Below are positions 15,966 to 25,718 of a stretch of 64,000 nt of DNA, one piece after another. Both the position numbers and the translations under genes were made by a program. The stretch's first letter is position 1. Every line of letters begins with the position of its first letter. Under the pieces are notes generated by a model. The model had not been told where the DNA came from. It did not search any database and worked only from the letters and a program-made list of their open reading frames with translations. Source of the stretch: Halovenus salina (GTDB taxonomy: Archaea; Halobacteriota; Halobacteria; Halobacteriales; Haloarculaceae); NCBI RefSeq assembly GCF_026410925.1, contig NZ_CP112972.1:3038001-3102000 (forward strand). Reading direction: 5' to 3'.

Positions 15966-17519
15966 ATGACTGAACCTGGAACCGAAGCTGGTACAGATAT
16001 TGAGGGGATCGGAGAAACTACTAAGAATGATTTGACGTTTTACGGGGGCCGCTGGATAAGTGCTGTCCCGATTTTGTTGTTCATTCTTTGGGCGATTCTC
16101 CAGAGCGGTGTCTTCAGAATCAGCGACACGACTGGACTCGTCGCCGGGATGTTGATATCGCTAATTGTTGGAATGTTCTTCGTCAAAGGTGACTGGAAGG
16201 TGTATGCTGACACCATCTTCGATGGAATGACAAAGCGCGTCACTGCAACGACTATCGTCGCTTGGCTGTGGGCTGGTATGTTCTCGAGTACACTCCAGGC
16301 TGGCGGGTTCGTCGGGGGGCTTGTATGGGCGGCTGACACGCTGGCTGTGAGTGCGGCTGTCTTTCCTGCAGTAACGTTCCTGCTTGCTGGATTGCTTGCG
16401 ACCGGAATCGGTAGCGGGTACGGGACTGTTGTTGCTTTCACGACACTATTTTTCCCAGCTGGTATTCTCCTTGGTGCCAACCCTATCCTCATGTTCGGCT
16501 CAATACTCTCGGGGGCAGTGTTTGGTGATAACCTTGCACCAGTAAGTGACACAACAATTGTCAGTGCGGTCACGCAAGACGCCGATATTGGAGGTGTTGT
16601 TACATCACGATTCAAATACGCAATTGTCGCCGCAGTGCTGGCACTCAGTGCATACTTGTTCGCCGGGACCGCAATGTCTGGTCTCCAGGTATCACAAGAA
16701 GCACGCGATATCTTTCTGTCGAACAGTACACCGGCGGGTCTCGTCCACCTGGTGTCGATGATGGTCGTCATCGTGACTGCCGTTCTCGGACGACATATCA
16801 TCGAAGCAGTCTCGTGGGGACTCATTGTTGCAATCCTGTTTAATGTCATCTTCGGACTTGCCCCACTCAGTGACGTTCTCGTCTTTCGTGTCCCGGATAC
16901 CTCGATCGCTTCCGATGCAGCTGCTTCCCTTCCTGTCGTTGCTATCGTTGAATCAGGGAATGCTAGTGTCGGTGGCTCAATCTATAACGGTGCCGCGGGG
17001 TTTTTCCCGCTTATAGCACTTGTCTTGCTCATCATCGCAGGCTCAGAAATCATGATTCGTGGCGGCGCGTTTGCCGCGATTCAGGAGTTCCTGCTGCGTA
17101 ATGTCGCGACAACAGTCCGCAAGGCAGAGACAACTATGGTTATGGGGACTGCATTTGTCAACTCCATGATTACCATCAACACTGCCGCAGAAATTGCTAT
17201 TGCCCCGTATATTGCACGGATCGGCCAGAAGTACAACATCAACGCGTACCGTCGTGCAAACATTCTCGACGCGAATACCTCCGCACTGGGATACATTTTC
17301 CCGTGGGCTGGCGGCGTTCTCGTTGGGTTCGCTCCGATGCAAGGGTTGCCCGACCAGTACGGATGGTTCACAGAGTCGATGGTTGTCAACCCGATTGAGG
17401 TCTGGCCGTTTGTCTTCCAAGGCTGGTTCCTGTTCGGTGTCTTCATCTTCTCGGCGCTGACCGGCTTTGGATTGGAGTACACAAGTGACCGCCAGTCTAG
17501 CGAGGTGAATCGCGTATGA
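15966..17519 (+). CDS. NhaC-family Na+/H+ antiporter-like transporter
   Basis: About 517 residues from the ATG at 15966 (an in-frame ATG at 15951 would add five). About 12 membrane segments are visible. The family motif is clear: SGAVFGDNLAPVSDTTIVSA (about residues 178-197), equivalent to the GDxxSPxSDTT motif of NhaC, and a second half-repeat near AEIAIAPYIARIG ... GYIFPWAGG. NhaC-type proteins exchange Na+ for protons or for organic acids (malate/lactate, arginine/ornithine types). Linkage to an IclR regulator hints that an organic substrate may be involved. It overlaps the next gene by 4 bases (ATGA). Codon use is visibly more AT-rich than in its neighbours, as is iclR, suggesting acquisition of this pair. 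Confidence 0.88.
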   Translation: MTEPGTEAGTDIEGIGETTKNDLTFYGGRWISAVPILLFILWAILQSGVFRISDTTGLVAGMLISLIVGMFFVKGDWKVYADTIFDGMTKRVTATTIVAWLWAGMFSSTLQAGGFVGGLVWAADTLAVSAAVFPAVTFLLAGLLATGIGSGYGTVVAFTTLFFPAGILLGANPILMFGSILSGAVFGDNLAPVSDTTIVSAVTQDADIGGVVTSRFKYAIVAAVLALSAYLFAGTAMSGLQVSQEARDIFLSNSTPAGLVHLVSMMVVIVTAVLGRHIIEAVSWGLIVAILFNVIFGLAPLSDVLVFRVPDTSIASDAAASLPVVAIVESGNASVGGSIYNGAAGFFPLIALVLLIIAGSEIMIRGGAFAAIQEFLLRNVATTVRKAETTMVMGTAFVNSMITINTAAEIAIAPYIARIGQKYNINAYRRANILDANTSALGYIFPWAGGVLVGFAPMQGLPDQYGWFTESMVVNPIEVWPFVFQGWFLFGVFIFSALTGFGLEYTSDRQSSEVNRV

Positions 17520-17788
17520 GTCTCCTCAGCCGACTTCTGGCCGGTGCAACGTTTCGCACGAGCAAGCCGGAGTTCGATGTTGGTGAGGAGATTGAGGTGT
17601 ACGTAACTGATTACAACGAGAGCAACGATGAAGTGTTCGCTCGTGTCGGCCAGACTCGTCTCCGTTTCGATAATGCGTCCAGTGATCTAGTCGGCTGTCG
17701 TGTCCTGGCACGCATCGAGCGGTTCGATCTGGAAAGCCATCGCGGAACGGTTACACATCTCAAAACAGTTGAGCGGAGTTCGTGGTAA
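17516..17788 (+). CDS. Small TRAM-like protein encoded with NhaC
   Basis: 90 residues. The core FDVGEEIEVYVTDYNES, then FARVGQTRLRFDN and VGCRVLARIERFD has the alternating pattern of a small beta-barrel of TRAM/OB type; I believe such haloarchaeal proteins are annotated DUF7513. It is translationally coupled to nhaC (ATGA overlap), so it may act with the transporter or its mRNA. Function unknown. Confidence 0.75.
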   Translation: MSLLSRLLAGATFRTSKPEFDVGEEIEVYVTDYNESNDEVFARVGQTRLRFDNASSDLVGCRVLARIERFDLESHRGTVTHLKTVERSSW

Positions 17789-17835
17789 GCGCCATACCGA
17801 CGGCTGCAGCCAGTCACGCTGGTTGACACCCTTCC

Positions 17836-17863
17836 CGCGCTGAAGCGCGAGGCTTTCGCCTCG
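17836..17863. repeat. Double hairpin
   Basis: CGCGC-TGAA-GCGCG (17836-17849) is directly followed by and shares bases with CGAGGC-TTTC-GCCTCG (17848-17863). Two adjoining perfect stems of this kind resemble the subterminal palindromes of IS200/IS605 (IS1341/PATE) elements of haloarchaea. No tnpA or tnpB is present, so at most it is a relic; it could also act in transcription termination after the nhaC operon. Confidence 0.35.
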
Positions 17864-17964
17864 AAGTTTCCGTAACCGACAGCGTATTTTGAGTGGATTC
17901 CCTAGTATAACATAGAATCGCTGGCCGCTCCGCCGAGGGACTGCCTCCGCTGAACTACACTGAC

Positions 17965-20391
17965 ATGACAAACAACGGCTGTTCACTCTGTGACCTCCCC
18001 GTCGGCAGCGACCCCATCGAGAGCGACAGCGGCGAGCAGTTCTGCTGTCGCGGCTGTCTCGGCGTCTCACAGAGTCTCGCAGACCGAGAGGGCATCTCGA
18101 CCGACGACGATGTCGAAGAGATTCAGGCCACCCTGTCGTCCGACGATGAGGTTCCCGAGGAGTACGAGACGACCTTTCTCCGTATCGACGGGATGCACTG
18201 TACGACCTGTGAGACGTTCATCGAAGGCCGTGCGAGCAAGGACGACGATGTCGCAAGCGTCGACGCCAGCTACATCACCGACACCGTCCGAATCGCCCAC
18301 GACCCCGCTGTCGGCGAGGACTCGCTCCGCGAGCAACTCACCGGCCTCGGATACCGGGCATACGCACGCGACGACCCGATGGGCGAGCGCCAGGCCAAAG
18401 ACGACATTCTAATGCGCCTCATCGTCGGCGTCCTCTTTGGCATGGCGGTGATGATGATGTATCTCGCTGTCGTCTACCCCACCTACTTCGAGGGCGGCCT
18501 CTACTATCCGCCGGGACAGGCGGAGATGCTCGAAGAGATGCTCGCGAGCACCTCAGCCTCGTATTTCTTCGTCGCGATGGGCGTGCTCACCAGTATTATC
18601 CTCTTCTTTACTGGCGGGCCGATTCTGAAGGGGGCCTACGTGAGCGTTGAGATGCGCCAGCCCAACATGGACTTACTGGTCGCGCTTGCCGCTGGGGCTG
18701 CCTGGGCCTACAGCACGCTCGCGATTTTTGTCGGCGAGTCACACATCTACTACGACGTGACCGTCGGCATCATCGTTGTCGTCACAGCCGGGAGCTACTA
18801 CGAGAACGAAATCAAAGGACGAGCAACCGAGAAACTCGCCGACCTGACCAGCGCACAGGTCGAACAGGCTCGTCGCTACGACAGCGGGTCGACTGAGATG
18901 GTGTCTGTCGAGGCGATTTCTGCGGGCGACAGACTCCTTGTCAGAAACGGGGAACGGATTCCCGTCGACGGGGCCGTCCTCGACGGCGACGGCACTGTCG
19001 ACGAGGCGGTCGTCACCGGTGAATCCCGGCCGGTGCCGAAACGCGAGGGTGACACTGTCGTCGGCGGCTCGTTGCTCGCCGAGGGGTCGCTCGTCGTCGA
19101 GGTCGGTGAGGGAGCCAACAGCAGTCTCGGCCGCATCACCGATATGGTCTGGGACCTCCAGAGCGCCAACCACGGTATCCAACAGCTCGCCGACAGGCTG
19201 GCGACGGTGTTCGTCCCGCTGGTGCTCGTGCTGGCGGTCGTGGTAGCGGTCGTTCACGCCGGTCTCGGGGCGACCGTCTCGGAGACGCTGCTGGTTGCGC
19301 TGACGGTTCTCATCGTCTCCTGTCCCTGCGCGCTGGGGCTGGCGACACCGCTTGCTATCGCCTCCAGTGTCAGGGAAGCCCTGGAACGCGGTATCGTCGT
19401 CTTCGACGAGACCATCTTCGAGCGCCTCCGAGACGTGGAGACTGTCGTCTTCGACAAGACGGGGACGCTGACGACCGGCGAGATGCGGGTGGTCGAGGCA
19501 ACCGGCGACGAACGCACGCTCGAACGGGCGGCGCTGCTGGAGACGCGCTCCTCGCACCCAATTGCCGAGGCGATTGCAGACGCGTACGGGGACGACGCCG
19601 TGGCCGACGGTGGTGTCGTTGAGGCGACCGAGGCCATCGAATCTCCCGAAGAACGCGTCTCCGACTTCGAGAACTATCCGACCGGCGTCGGCGGGACTGT
19701 CGAGGAAACCGAGGTGCTCGTCGGCCACCCCGACCTATTCCTCGAACGCGGCTGGACTGTGCCTGCTCGCTTCGAGGAACCGCTCGACGACGCCAGAGCG
19801 GACGGACACGTTCCCGTAGTCGTCGGCGAGGACGGGGAGGCGACCGGCGTCGTCGTGGTCGGTGACAGTCCGCGCGAGAACTGGCGGGAGACGGTCGACC
19901 GCCTCGACGAGCGGGGTATCGAGGTCGCAATCCTGACGGGTGACGACGAGCGCGCGACGGCAACGTTCAGCGAGCACTCCGGCGTCGACCACGTATTCGC
20001 CGGCGTCCCGCCCGAGGGGAAGGCAGAGACCGTGCGACAGCTCGGTGCCGGAAAACAGACGGTGATGGTGGGCGACGGCACCAACGACGCGCCCGCCCTC
20101 GCACAGGCCGACCTGGGTATCGCGCTCGGGAGCGGAACCGCGCTGGCGGCTGACGCCGCCGACATGGCTATCGTGACCGACGACCTTGGCTCGCTGGAAA
20201 CGGTGTTTAAACTCTCCCGCGGCGCGAACCGCCGCGTGAAACAGAACGTCGGCTGGGCGCTGTGTTACAACGCCGTTGCCATCCCGCTCGCGGTGACCGG
20301 TAGCATCAACCCCCTCTTTGCTGCTGTCGCAATGGGGACCAGCAGTCTGCTCGTCGTCACCAACTCCGCGCGGCCCCTGCTTTCCTCGTAG
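17965..20391 (+). CDS. Copper P1B-type ATPase, CcoI/FixI-like
   Basis: 808 residues. The N-terminus has a cysteine cluster CSLCDLP ... FCCRGC (residues 7-35) typical of CcoI/FixI pumps, then one HMA domain with GMHCTTC (about 75-81). Eight membrane segments, the CPC motif (Cys453-Pro-Cys455), the phosphorylation site DKTGTLT (Asp497), an HP-type motif (SSHPIAEAIADAYG) and VGDGTNDAPALAQADLG complete a full Cu+-ATPase. CcoI-type pumps export copper to load heme-copper oxidases, and the N-terminal cluster favours that role over bulk detoxification. A second Cu-ATPase lies at 22.4 kb. Confidence 0.93.
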   Translation: MTNNGCSLCDLPVGSDPIESDSGEQFCCRGCLGVSQSLADREGISTDDDVEEIQATLSSDDEVPEEYETTFLRIDGMHCTTCETFIEGRASKDDDVASVDASYITDTVRIAHDPAVGEDSLREQLTGLGYRAYARDDPMGERQAKDDILMRLIVGVLFGMAVMMMYLAVVYPTYFEGGLYYPPGQAEMLEEMLASTSASYFFVAMGVLTSIILFFTGGPILKGAYVSVEMRQPNMDLLVALAAGAAWAYSTLAIFVGESHIYYDVTVGIIVVVTAGSYYENEIKGRATEKLADLTSAQVEQARRYDSGSTEMVSVEAISAGDRLLVRNGERIPVDGAVLDGDGTVDEAVVTGESRPVPKREGDTVVGGSLLAEGSLVVEVGEGANSSLGRITDMVWDLQSANHGIQQLADRLATVFVPLVLVLAVVVAVVHAGLGATVSETLLVALTVLIVSCPCALGLATPLAIASSVREALERGIVVFDETIFERLRDVETVVFDKTGTLTTGEMRVVEATGDERTLERAALLETRSSHPIAEAIADAYGDDAVADGGVVEATEAIESPEERVSDFENYPTGVGGTVEETEVLVGHPDLFLERGWTVPARFEEPLDDARADGHVPVVVGEDGEATGVVVVGDSPRENWRETVDRLDERGIEVAILTGDDERATATFSEHSGVDHVFAGVPPEGKAETVRQLGAGKQTVMVGDGTNDAPALAQADLGIALGSGTALAADAADMAIVTDDLGSLETVFKLSRGANRRVKQNVGWALCYNAVAIPLAVTGSINPLFAAVAMGTSSLLVVTNSARPLLSS

Positions 20392-20437
20392 TTGCGGACC
20401 AGTATTCCTTTTATCGAGAGCGCCGGTACTGCGTTTC

Positions 20438-21019
20438 ATGGCCGAACACGTCAACAGAGAGACGGTCCAGTCGCGGCTCGACCGCCTCGACGACCGCTAC
20501 GATGTCGGCTACCGGGAAGACAAGCGGGTCAGCGTCGACCCCGACTCATTTGGGGAGGAGATTGCGACAGCCCGGGACGGCTACGTCGGCAGCAGCTACG
20601 TCTGGGTCGTCAGACGGCCCGACGCGGCGAGCCCGCTCAGTGAGTCGATGCCCGACGACGTACACGTCCAGGAGCGTGTCCTCATGATTCTCGGTCGCGG
20701 CGGAACTGCGTGGGCGATTCCCGGCGGCGGCCGCGAAGACGGCGAGACTTTCGAGGAGAGTGCCCGCCGCGAAGTCCGCGAGGAGACGGACATCGAATGT
20801 ACAATCGAGGACTGCTTCGGGACGAGATACGAGCGCCGGACCAGCCCGGACCACGACGAAATCCTCCATACGCTCCGAGTGGTGTTCACCGGCGAGTACG
20901 CGGGCGGCAGTATTGCAATCCAGCCCGGCGAACTGAACGGCGCGGCCTGGCGCGCCAGAAGCCCGGCCCGACTCCATCCCCTCGCCGAGCCGGTTGCAGC
21001 CGAGTGGTTCGAAGAATAG
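20438..21019 (+). CDS. NUDIX hydrolase
   Basis: 193 residues from the ATG at 20438, preceded by a TTTTATCG TATA box about 25 bases upstream. The NUDIX box is GGGREDGETFEESARREV followed by REETD, complete for the catalytic Glu residues, with Asp replacing the final Gly. The substrate cannot be told; related haloarchaeal proteins are described only as NUDIX hydrolases. An N-terminal ~65-residue segment precedes the NUDIX fold. Confidence 0.9.
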   Translation: MAEHVNRETVQSRLDRLDDRYDVGYREDKRVSVDPDSFGEEIATARDGYVGSSYVWVVRRPDAASPLSESMPDDVHVQERVLMILGRGGTAWAIPGGGREDGETFEESARREVREETDIECTIEDCFGTRYERRTSPDHDEILHTLRVVFTGEYAGGSIAIQPGELNGAAWRARSPARLHPLAEPVAAEWFEE

Positions 21020-21058
21020 CGCCGTTTCGTCAGACGGGCGTCTGCCAGACGGCCAAGG

Positions 21059-21067
21059 TTTATATTC
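21059..21067 (+). promoter_or_regulatory. rnhB TATA box
   Basis: TTTATATTC about 25-30 bases before the rnhB ATG at 21090, consistent with a leaderless transcript. Confidence 0.5.
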
Positions 21068-21089
21068 GATTCGGGCCAGACAATGTGGT

Positions 21090-21725
21090 ATGTATGTCGG
21101 CGTCGACGAGGCCGGGAAAGGGCCGGTGCTCGGCTCGATGTTCGTCGCGGCCGTGCGAGCGGACCCCGACGCGCTCCCGGCGGCCGTCGACGACTCCAAG
21201 CGACTCGCTCCGGCCCGCCGCGAGGAGCTTGCCGACCAGCTCCGCGAGCAGGTCGACGACATTGCCGTGGTGGAGATTCCGGTCGAGCGAATCGACAACC
21301 CCGAGACGGATATGAACCAGCTGACCGTCGACGGACACGGCAAGGCACTCGGTCGGCTCGTCGCGGACGGCGACGACTGTTATCTCGACGCCGGCGACAC
21401 GAACGCCGTCAGGTTCGAGCGCCGAGTGCGAAAACAGATTGACGCAGACGCTGATGTGCGCGCAGAACACGGCGCAGACGAGACCTACCCGGTTGTCGGC
21501 GCGGCGAGCATCATCGCCAAATCGGCCCGCGAGGCCCACGTCGCGGGGTTGGAGTCAGAGTACGGCACGGTCGGCAGCGGCTATCCCGGCGACGAGACGA
21601 CTCGGACGTTTCTTCGCGATTTTGTCCACGAACGCGGGCAACTCCCCTCCTGTGCGCGTGAGTCCTGGCAGACAAGCCGCGACATCATGGGCGAACGCGA
21701 CCAGGCCGCGCTGACGGACTTCTAG
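21090..21725 (+). CDS. rnhB: Ribonuclease HII
   Basis: 211 residues from the ATG at 21090 (MYVGVDEAGKGPVLGSM). The acidic active site is visible: DEAGKGP (Asp6, Glu7), the Asp in DCYLDAGDTN (about residue 92) and the C-terminal region YPVVGAASIIAKSAREAHV with GSGYPGDETTR. It cuts RNA in RNA-DNA hybrids and removes misincorporated ribonucleotides. Its end overlaps the last codon of the convergent zinc-ribbon gene. Confidence 0.95.
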   Translation: MYVGVDEAGKGPVLGSMFVAAVRADPDALPAAVDDSKRLAPARREELADQLREQVDDIAVVEIPVERIDNPETDMNQLTVDGHGKALGRLVADGDDCYLDAGDTNAVRFERRVRKQIDADADVRAEHGADETYPVVGAASIIAKSAREAHVAGLESEYGTVGSGYPGDETTRTFLRDFVHERGQLPSCARESWQTSRDIMGERDQAALTDF

Positions 21726-22279
21726 TCCAGGACGACCAGCCCGTAGATACCGAACGCCAGCAGAAAGGCGAGGAAGATACTGCTCGCAAAGAGGAATCCG
21801 ACCACGCTCATAGCCACTAACACCCAGAAATACCGGTTCGGTAACGACCCCTCGATGTAGTTTCGGACGGTCAACCCCGAGACGGCGAGTGCGATGAGAA
21901 TCCCGACGATTCCGGTTCCAAGAACTATCTGTTCGGCGACGGCCATCTCGAGTTCGAGTCCGGCCTCCGACGTTGTCTCCACTAGCTCGGTCGCGACGCG
22001 CTCGGGCGAGATCACCCGCAGGAGTCCTTCGAGCAACGCGAGTGCCGACAGCCCGACGACACCGCCGAACAGCAGCTTGTGGTCTTCGGGATGGGGGTCT
22101 GTCGACGACGACGATTCCTCGACGGGGTACTTCCAGTCATCGCTTTCGCCGGTGGCGGGAGCCCCCTGTCCGCGCGTGGCTGACCGCCCGTTGCTCCCGT
22201 CACCAAGCTGTGTCCCACACTCGGGACAGTAGTTTCCCTCCTTGGAGACGCTGGTCCCACATTCCGGACACTCCTTCAT
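21722..22279 (-). CDS. Zinc-ribbon membrane protein, function unknown
   Basis: 185 residues from the ATG at 22279; the open frame continues upstream, but the protein-like part begins with MKECPECGTSVSKEGNYCPE. The N-terminal ~25 residues are a zinc ribbon with two CPxCG knuckles. A low-complexity linker follows and then four hydrophobic segments (about residues 70-90, 110-130, 140-160 and 160-183). This layout of cytosolic zinc ribbon plus membrane domain is common in haloarchaea and uncharacterised. Confidence 0.82.
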   Translation of the reverse strand: MKECPECGTSVSKEGNYCPECGTQLGDGSNGRSATRGQGAPATGESDDWKYPVEESSSSTDPHPEDHKLLFGGVVGLSALALLEGLLRVISPERVATELVETTSEAGLELEMAVAEQIVLGTGIVGILIALAVSGLTVRNYIEGSLPNRYFWVLVAMSVVGFLFASSIFLAFLLAFGIYGLVVLD

Positions 22280-22417
22280 GTCCGATACTCCGGCTGACCG
22301 GCACAAAAAGCCACTGGAGCTGCCTCTAGTTTTCTTTCCAAAATTAGAGTGTAATCTTACTTTCGATACAAAGGAGAAAACCGCATAACTCTTACTCACG
22401 TATCTCTAGGTAAGCCA

Positions 22418-25060
22418 ATGGACTCACGAACAACCACAATCGAGATATCCGGGATGTCGTGTGCGACCTGTTCCGGGAACATCGAGGACGCAGTCGGTGA
22501 CCTCGACGGCGTGACCGACGTGAGTGCGAACTTCGCCGCCGACGAGGGCCACGTCGAGTACGACCCCGAACGCGTCTCGTTGTCGGCCATCTACGAGGCA
22601 ATTGAGGGGGCCGGCTACACGCCCGAACGGAGTCAGCGAACGATTACGGTCATGGGGATGTCGTGTGCGACCTGTTCTGGCACGGTCGAGGACGCCCTGG
22701 TGTCGACACCTGGTGTCCTCGAAGCTGACGCCAACTTCGCGGGCGACGAGGCCATCGTGGGCTACAATCCCGCCGAGACGGGCCCGCGAGAACTCTACGA
22801 CGCAATCGAGGCCGCCGGCTACGACCCGGTCGAGGAGAGTGACGATGACATGACCGACGAGCGCGAGCGGGCAATCGAGCGGGAACTCCGGAGACAGCGC
22901 CGACTCGTCGCCGGCGGTGCCGTCCTTACGCTCCCCTTTATTCTTCTGATGGTCGAGATGGCCCCAGGCGTGCCGACGCTCGTCCCCGAATCACTGTTCG
23001 GGGTGTCCTTTCACTGGGTCGAGTTCGCGCTGGCGACGGCCCTGATGGCGACACTCGGCAGAGAGTTCTTCGAGGGCGCAGTTCGTGCGCTCGTCAACAA
23101 CCGACAGGCGAACATGGATACGCTCGTCGCTGTCGGGACAGCGACCGGATTCGTCTACAGTACCGCAGTCCTGTTCGATATCATCACCGGCGGATTCTAC
23201 TTCGAGGCTGTCGCCTTCATTCTCTGGTTCATCACGGTCGGCAACTGGCTCGAAGCCCGCTCGAAGGCCCAGGCCGGCAACGCGCTCCGGGAACTACTGG
23301 AGATGGAGGCCGAGGAGGCGACAATTCTTGAAGACGGCGACGAGAAAACGGTCCCACTGTCCGAGGTCGAGGTCGGCGACGTGATGAAGGTCCGTCCCGG
23401 CGAGAAGGTGCCGACTGACGGCGTCGTCGTCGACGGCCAGAGCGCGGTCGACGAGTCGATGGTCACTGGCGAATCAGTCCCCGTCGAGAAAGGCGAGGGC
23501 GACGAAGTCATCGGCGCGACAATCAACGAGAACGGCGTCCTCTCGGTCGAGGCCACCAAGGTCGGTTCCGATACCGCCATCCAGCAGATTGTCGAGCGCG
23601 TCAAGGAGGCCCAGGCCAGCCAGCCCGACATCCAGCGTCTCGCAGACAGGGTGTCGGCGTATTTCGTCCCGGCTGTCATCGTCAACGCGGTCATCTGGGC
23701 GACGGTGTGGTTCCTCGTTCCCGAACTGATGTACGACATCTCCTCGGCGGTCGGCTCCTGGATACCGGCACTCGACCCGGTCGGCGGCGGCCCGACGGTT
23801 GCCGTTCCGGGCACAGAGGCAGGTCTGCCGCTGGCCGAGTTCTCAATGGTCGTCCTCGCGAGCGCGCTGTTGGTTGCCTGTCCCTGTGCGCTGGGGCTGG
23901 CGACGCCAGCCGCGACGATGGTTGGATCGACCATTAGCGCCCGCAACGGCGTCCTCTTCAAGGGGTCGGACGTACTCGAACAGTCCCGCGGCATCGACGC
24001 GGTCGTCTTCGACAAGACAGGAACGCTCACCCACGGCGAGATGGAGCTGACGGATGTGGTCCCGGCGTCGGCGCTCGACGACCCGGCCACAGACGGCGGC
24101 GTCACACCCGACGACAGCAGTACGACCGACCGCGGCCCGACCATCGACCCCGGCTTCGACGAGGAAACCATGCTCACAGCGGCGGCAAGCGCCGAGCAGG
24201 GGAGCGAACACCCGCTTGCACAGGCGATTGTCGAGGGTGCACGCGACCGCGGCATCGAACTTTCGGGCACAGATACCTTCGAGAACGTCCCCGGGCACGG
24301 CATCCGCGCGACCACGGCAGGCAAGGAAGTCCTCGTCGGGAACCGGAAACTGCTCCGAGACGATGGTATCGACCCGACGCCCGCGGCGGCGACCATGGAG
24401 CGTCTCGAAGGGGACGGGAAGACGGCGATGCTCGTCGCCATTGATGGCAAACTCGCGGGCGTGCTGGCGACCGCGGATCGCATCCGCGAGAGCGCGAAGA
24501 CGACCGTCGAGGCGTTGACCGACCGCGGTATCGACGTGATGATGCTCACCGGCGACAACGAACGGACCGCCCACGCGGTCGCCACGGAACTCGGTATCGA
24601 GCCGGAGAACGTCCGGGCGGAGGTCCTCCCCGAGGACAAGGCAGACGCAATCGAAGGCATCCAAGCCGACGGGACGCGGGCGATGATGGTCGGCGACGGC
24701 GTCAACGACGCCCCCGCTCTGACCGGGGCACACGTCGGCCTCGCTATCGGGAGCGGGACCGACGTCGCAATCGAGAGCGCCGACGTGACTCTGATGCGTG
24801 ACGATCCGGCGGACGTACTCAAGGTGCTCAATGTGGCCGATGCGACCATCGAAAAGGTTTACCAGAATCTCTTCTGGGCGTTCGTCTACAATACGACACT
24901 CGTCCCGATCGCCTCGCTCGGCCTCTTGAATCCGGCACTTGCCGGTCTCGCGATGGCCGCATCCAGCGTGTCGGTTATGTCGAACAGCCTCGCGTTCATC
25001 AACTACGACCCTCACCGGCGCTACGTCTTCCTCCCGTTCCGCCCGTTCGTTCGCCGGTAA
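22418..25060 (+). CDS. copA: Copper-exporting P1B-type ATPase CopA
   Basis: 880 residues. Two N-terminal HMA domains, each with GMSCATCSG (Cys15/Cys18 and Cys83/Cys86), eight membrane segments, CPC at residues 488-490, the phosphorylation site DKTGTLT (Asp532), the [12 protein letters not shown] motif and [17 protein letters not shown]. The C-terminal [20 protein letters not shown] motif is that of Cu+ pumps. It moves Cu+ (or Ag+) out of the cytosol. No CopZ chaperone or copper regulator is adjacent, though the HMA domains are duplicated in the pump itself. Confidence 0.95.
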   Translation: MDSRTTTIEISGMSCATCSGNIEDAVGDLDGVTDVSANFAADEGHVEYDPERVSLSAIYEAIEGAGYTPERSQRTITVMGMSCATCSGTVEDALVSTPGVLEADANFAGDEAIVGYNPAETGPRELYDAIEAAGYDPVEESDDDMTDERERAIERELRRQRRLVAGGAVLTLPFILLMVEMAPGVPTLVPESLFGVSFHWVEFALATALMATLGREFFEGAVRALVNNRQANMDTLVAVGTATGFVYSTAVLFDIITGGFYFEAVAFILWFITVGNWLEARSKAQAGNALRELLEMEAEEATILEDGDEKTVPLSEVEVGDVMKVRPGEKVPTDGVVVDGQSAVDESMVTGESVPVEKGEGDEVIGATINENGVLSVEATKVGSDTAIQQIVERVKEAQASQPDIQRLADRVSAYFVPAVIVNAVIWATVWFLVPELMYDISSAVGSWIPALDPVGGGPTVAVPGTEAGLPLAEFSMVVLASALLVACPCALGLATPAATMVGSTISARNGVLFKGSDVLEQSRGIDAVVFDKTGTLTHGEMELTDVVPASALDDPATDGGVTPDDSSTTDRGPTIDPGFDEETMLTAAASAEQGSEHPLAQAIVEGARDRGIELSGTDTFENVPGHGIRATTAGKEVLVGNRKLLRDDGIDPTPAAATMERLEGDGKTAMLVAIDGKLAGVLATADRIRESAKTTVEALTDRGIDVMMLTGDNERTAHAVATELGIEPENVRAEVLPEDKADAIEGIQADGTRAMMVGDGVNDAPALTGAHVGLAIGSGTDVAIESADVTLMRDDPADVLKVLNVADATIEKVYQNLFWAFVYNTTLVPIASLGLLNPALAGLAMAASSVSVMSNSLAFINYDPHRRYVFLPFRPFVRR

Positions 25061-25061
25061 C

Positions 25062-25718
25062 TCAGAGGCGCGCGGTGACGGTTTTCTCTGTCGGGCCGAA
25101 CCCACTCAGCGTCAGCTCCACGTCGTCGCCGTCTGATGATTCGATATCGATACGCGCGCTCATCGAGGTCTCCAGACCCGTGAGCATGCTATCGATATCT
25201 GTATCCAGCGAGGCGCTCGTGTCGACCGCACAGACGCCCAGTCCGTCGTTTCGACGGAGGTCGGTCAGAAACGTCGTGTTGAGAAAACGGTACACCGAAC
25301 GGGTATCCTCAACCTCGCCGACGAGTGTCGAACAGAGGAAGATGCCCGAGCGGAAGCCGTCACTGGTCTGGTTCACCTGGGAGATTAGATTCGAGAACTC
25401 CATGCCAAGTGTCGTCAGGTCGCTCAGCTCGTCGATGACGGTCACGTCGTCACCCCTCGCCGGCCCCTCGCAGGTGAGGATGGCGGCGTTCTGGCCTGCA
25501 CCGCGCTTGACGCTGTCGAGTGTCTGCCTGAACGCCCGGCCGCCGCTGTTTGTCGCCAGGACAACCGAATACTCGTCGTCCTCTGCGGCGACGAGACTGG
25601 CGAACACTCGCTTGAGCGTGTCAGTGTCGCCTCCGGTCAACAGGATTGATGTGCCACTCTCTAGCTCCTCGTTGGGCAGCATGTCAGTCGTGAATCCCGG
25701 CGCATCAGAGAGGCTCAT
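25062..25718 (-). CDS. DUF7504-like RecA/KaiC-fold signalling protein
   Basis: 218 residues. The beginning LESGTSILLTGGDTDTLKRV and the arrangement of strands (SGIFLCSTLVG, LGVCAVDTSAS) resemble the KaiC/RecA-type haloarchaeal proteins now called DUF7504. There is no intact Walker A (G-x4-GK-T/S) motif, so ATP binding is doubtful. It overlaps the upstream response-regulator-like gene by 4 bases, and the two are clearly co-expressed. Role in signalling inferred from this association. Confidence 0.65.
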   Translation of the reverse strand: MSLSDAPGFTTDMLPNEELESGTSILLTGGDTDTLKRVFASLVAAEDDEYSVVLATNSGGRAFRQTLDSVKRGAGQNAAILTCEGPARGDDVTVIDELSDLTTLGMEFSNLISQVNQTSDGFRSGIFLCSTLVGEVEDTRSVYRFLNTTFLTDLRRNDGLGVCAVDTSASLDTDIDSMLTGLETSMSARIDIESSDGDDVELTLSGFGPTEKTVTARL

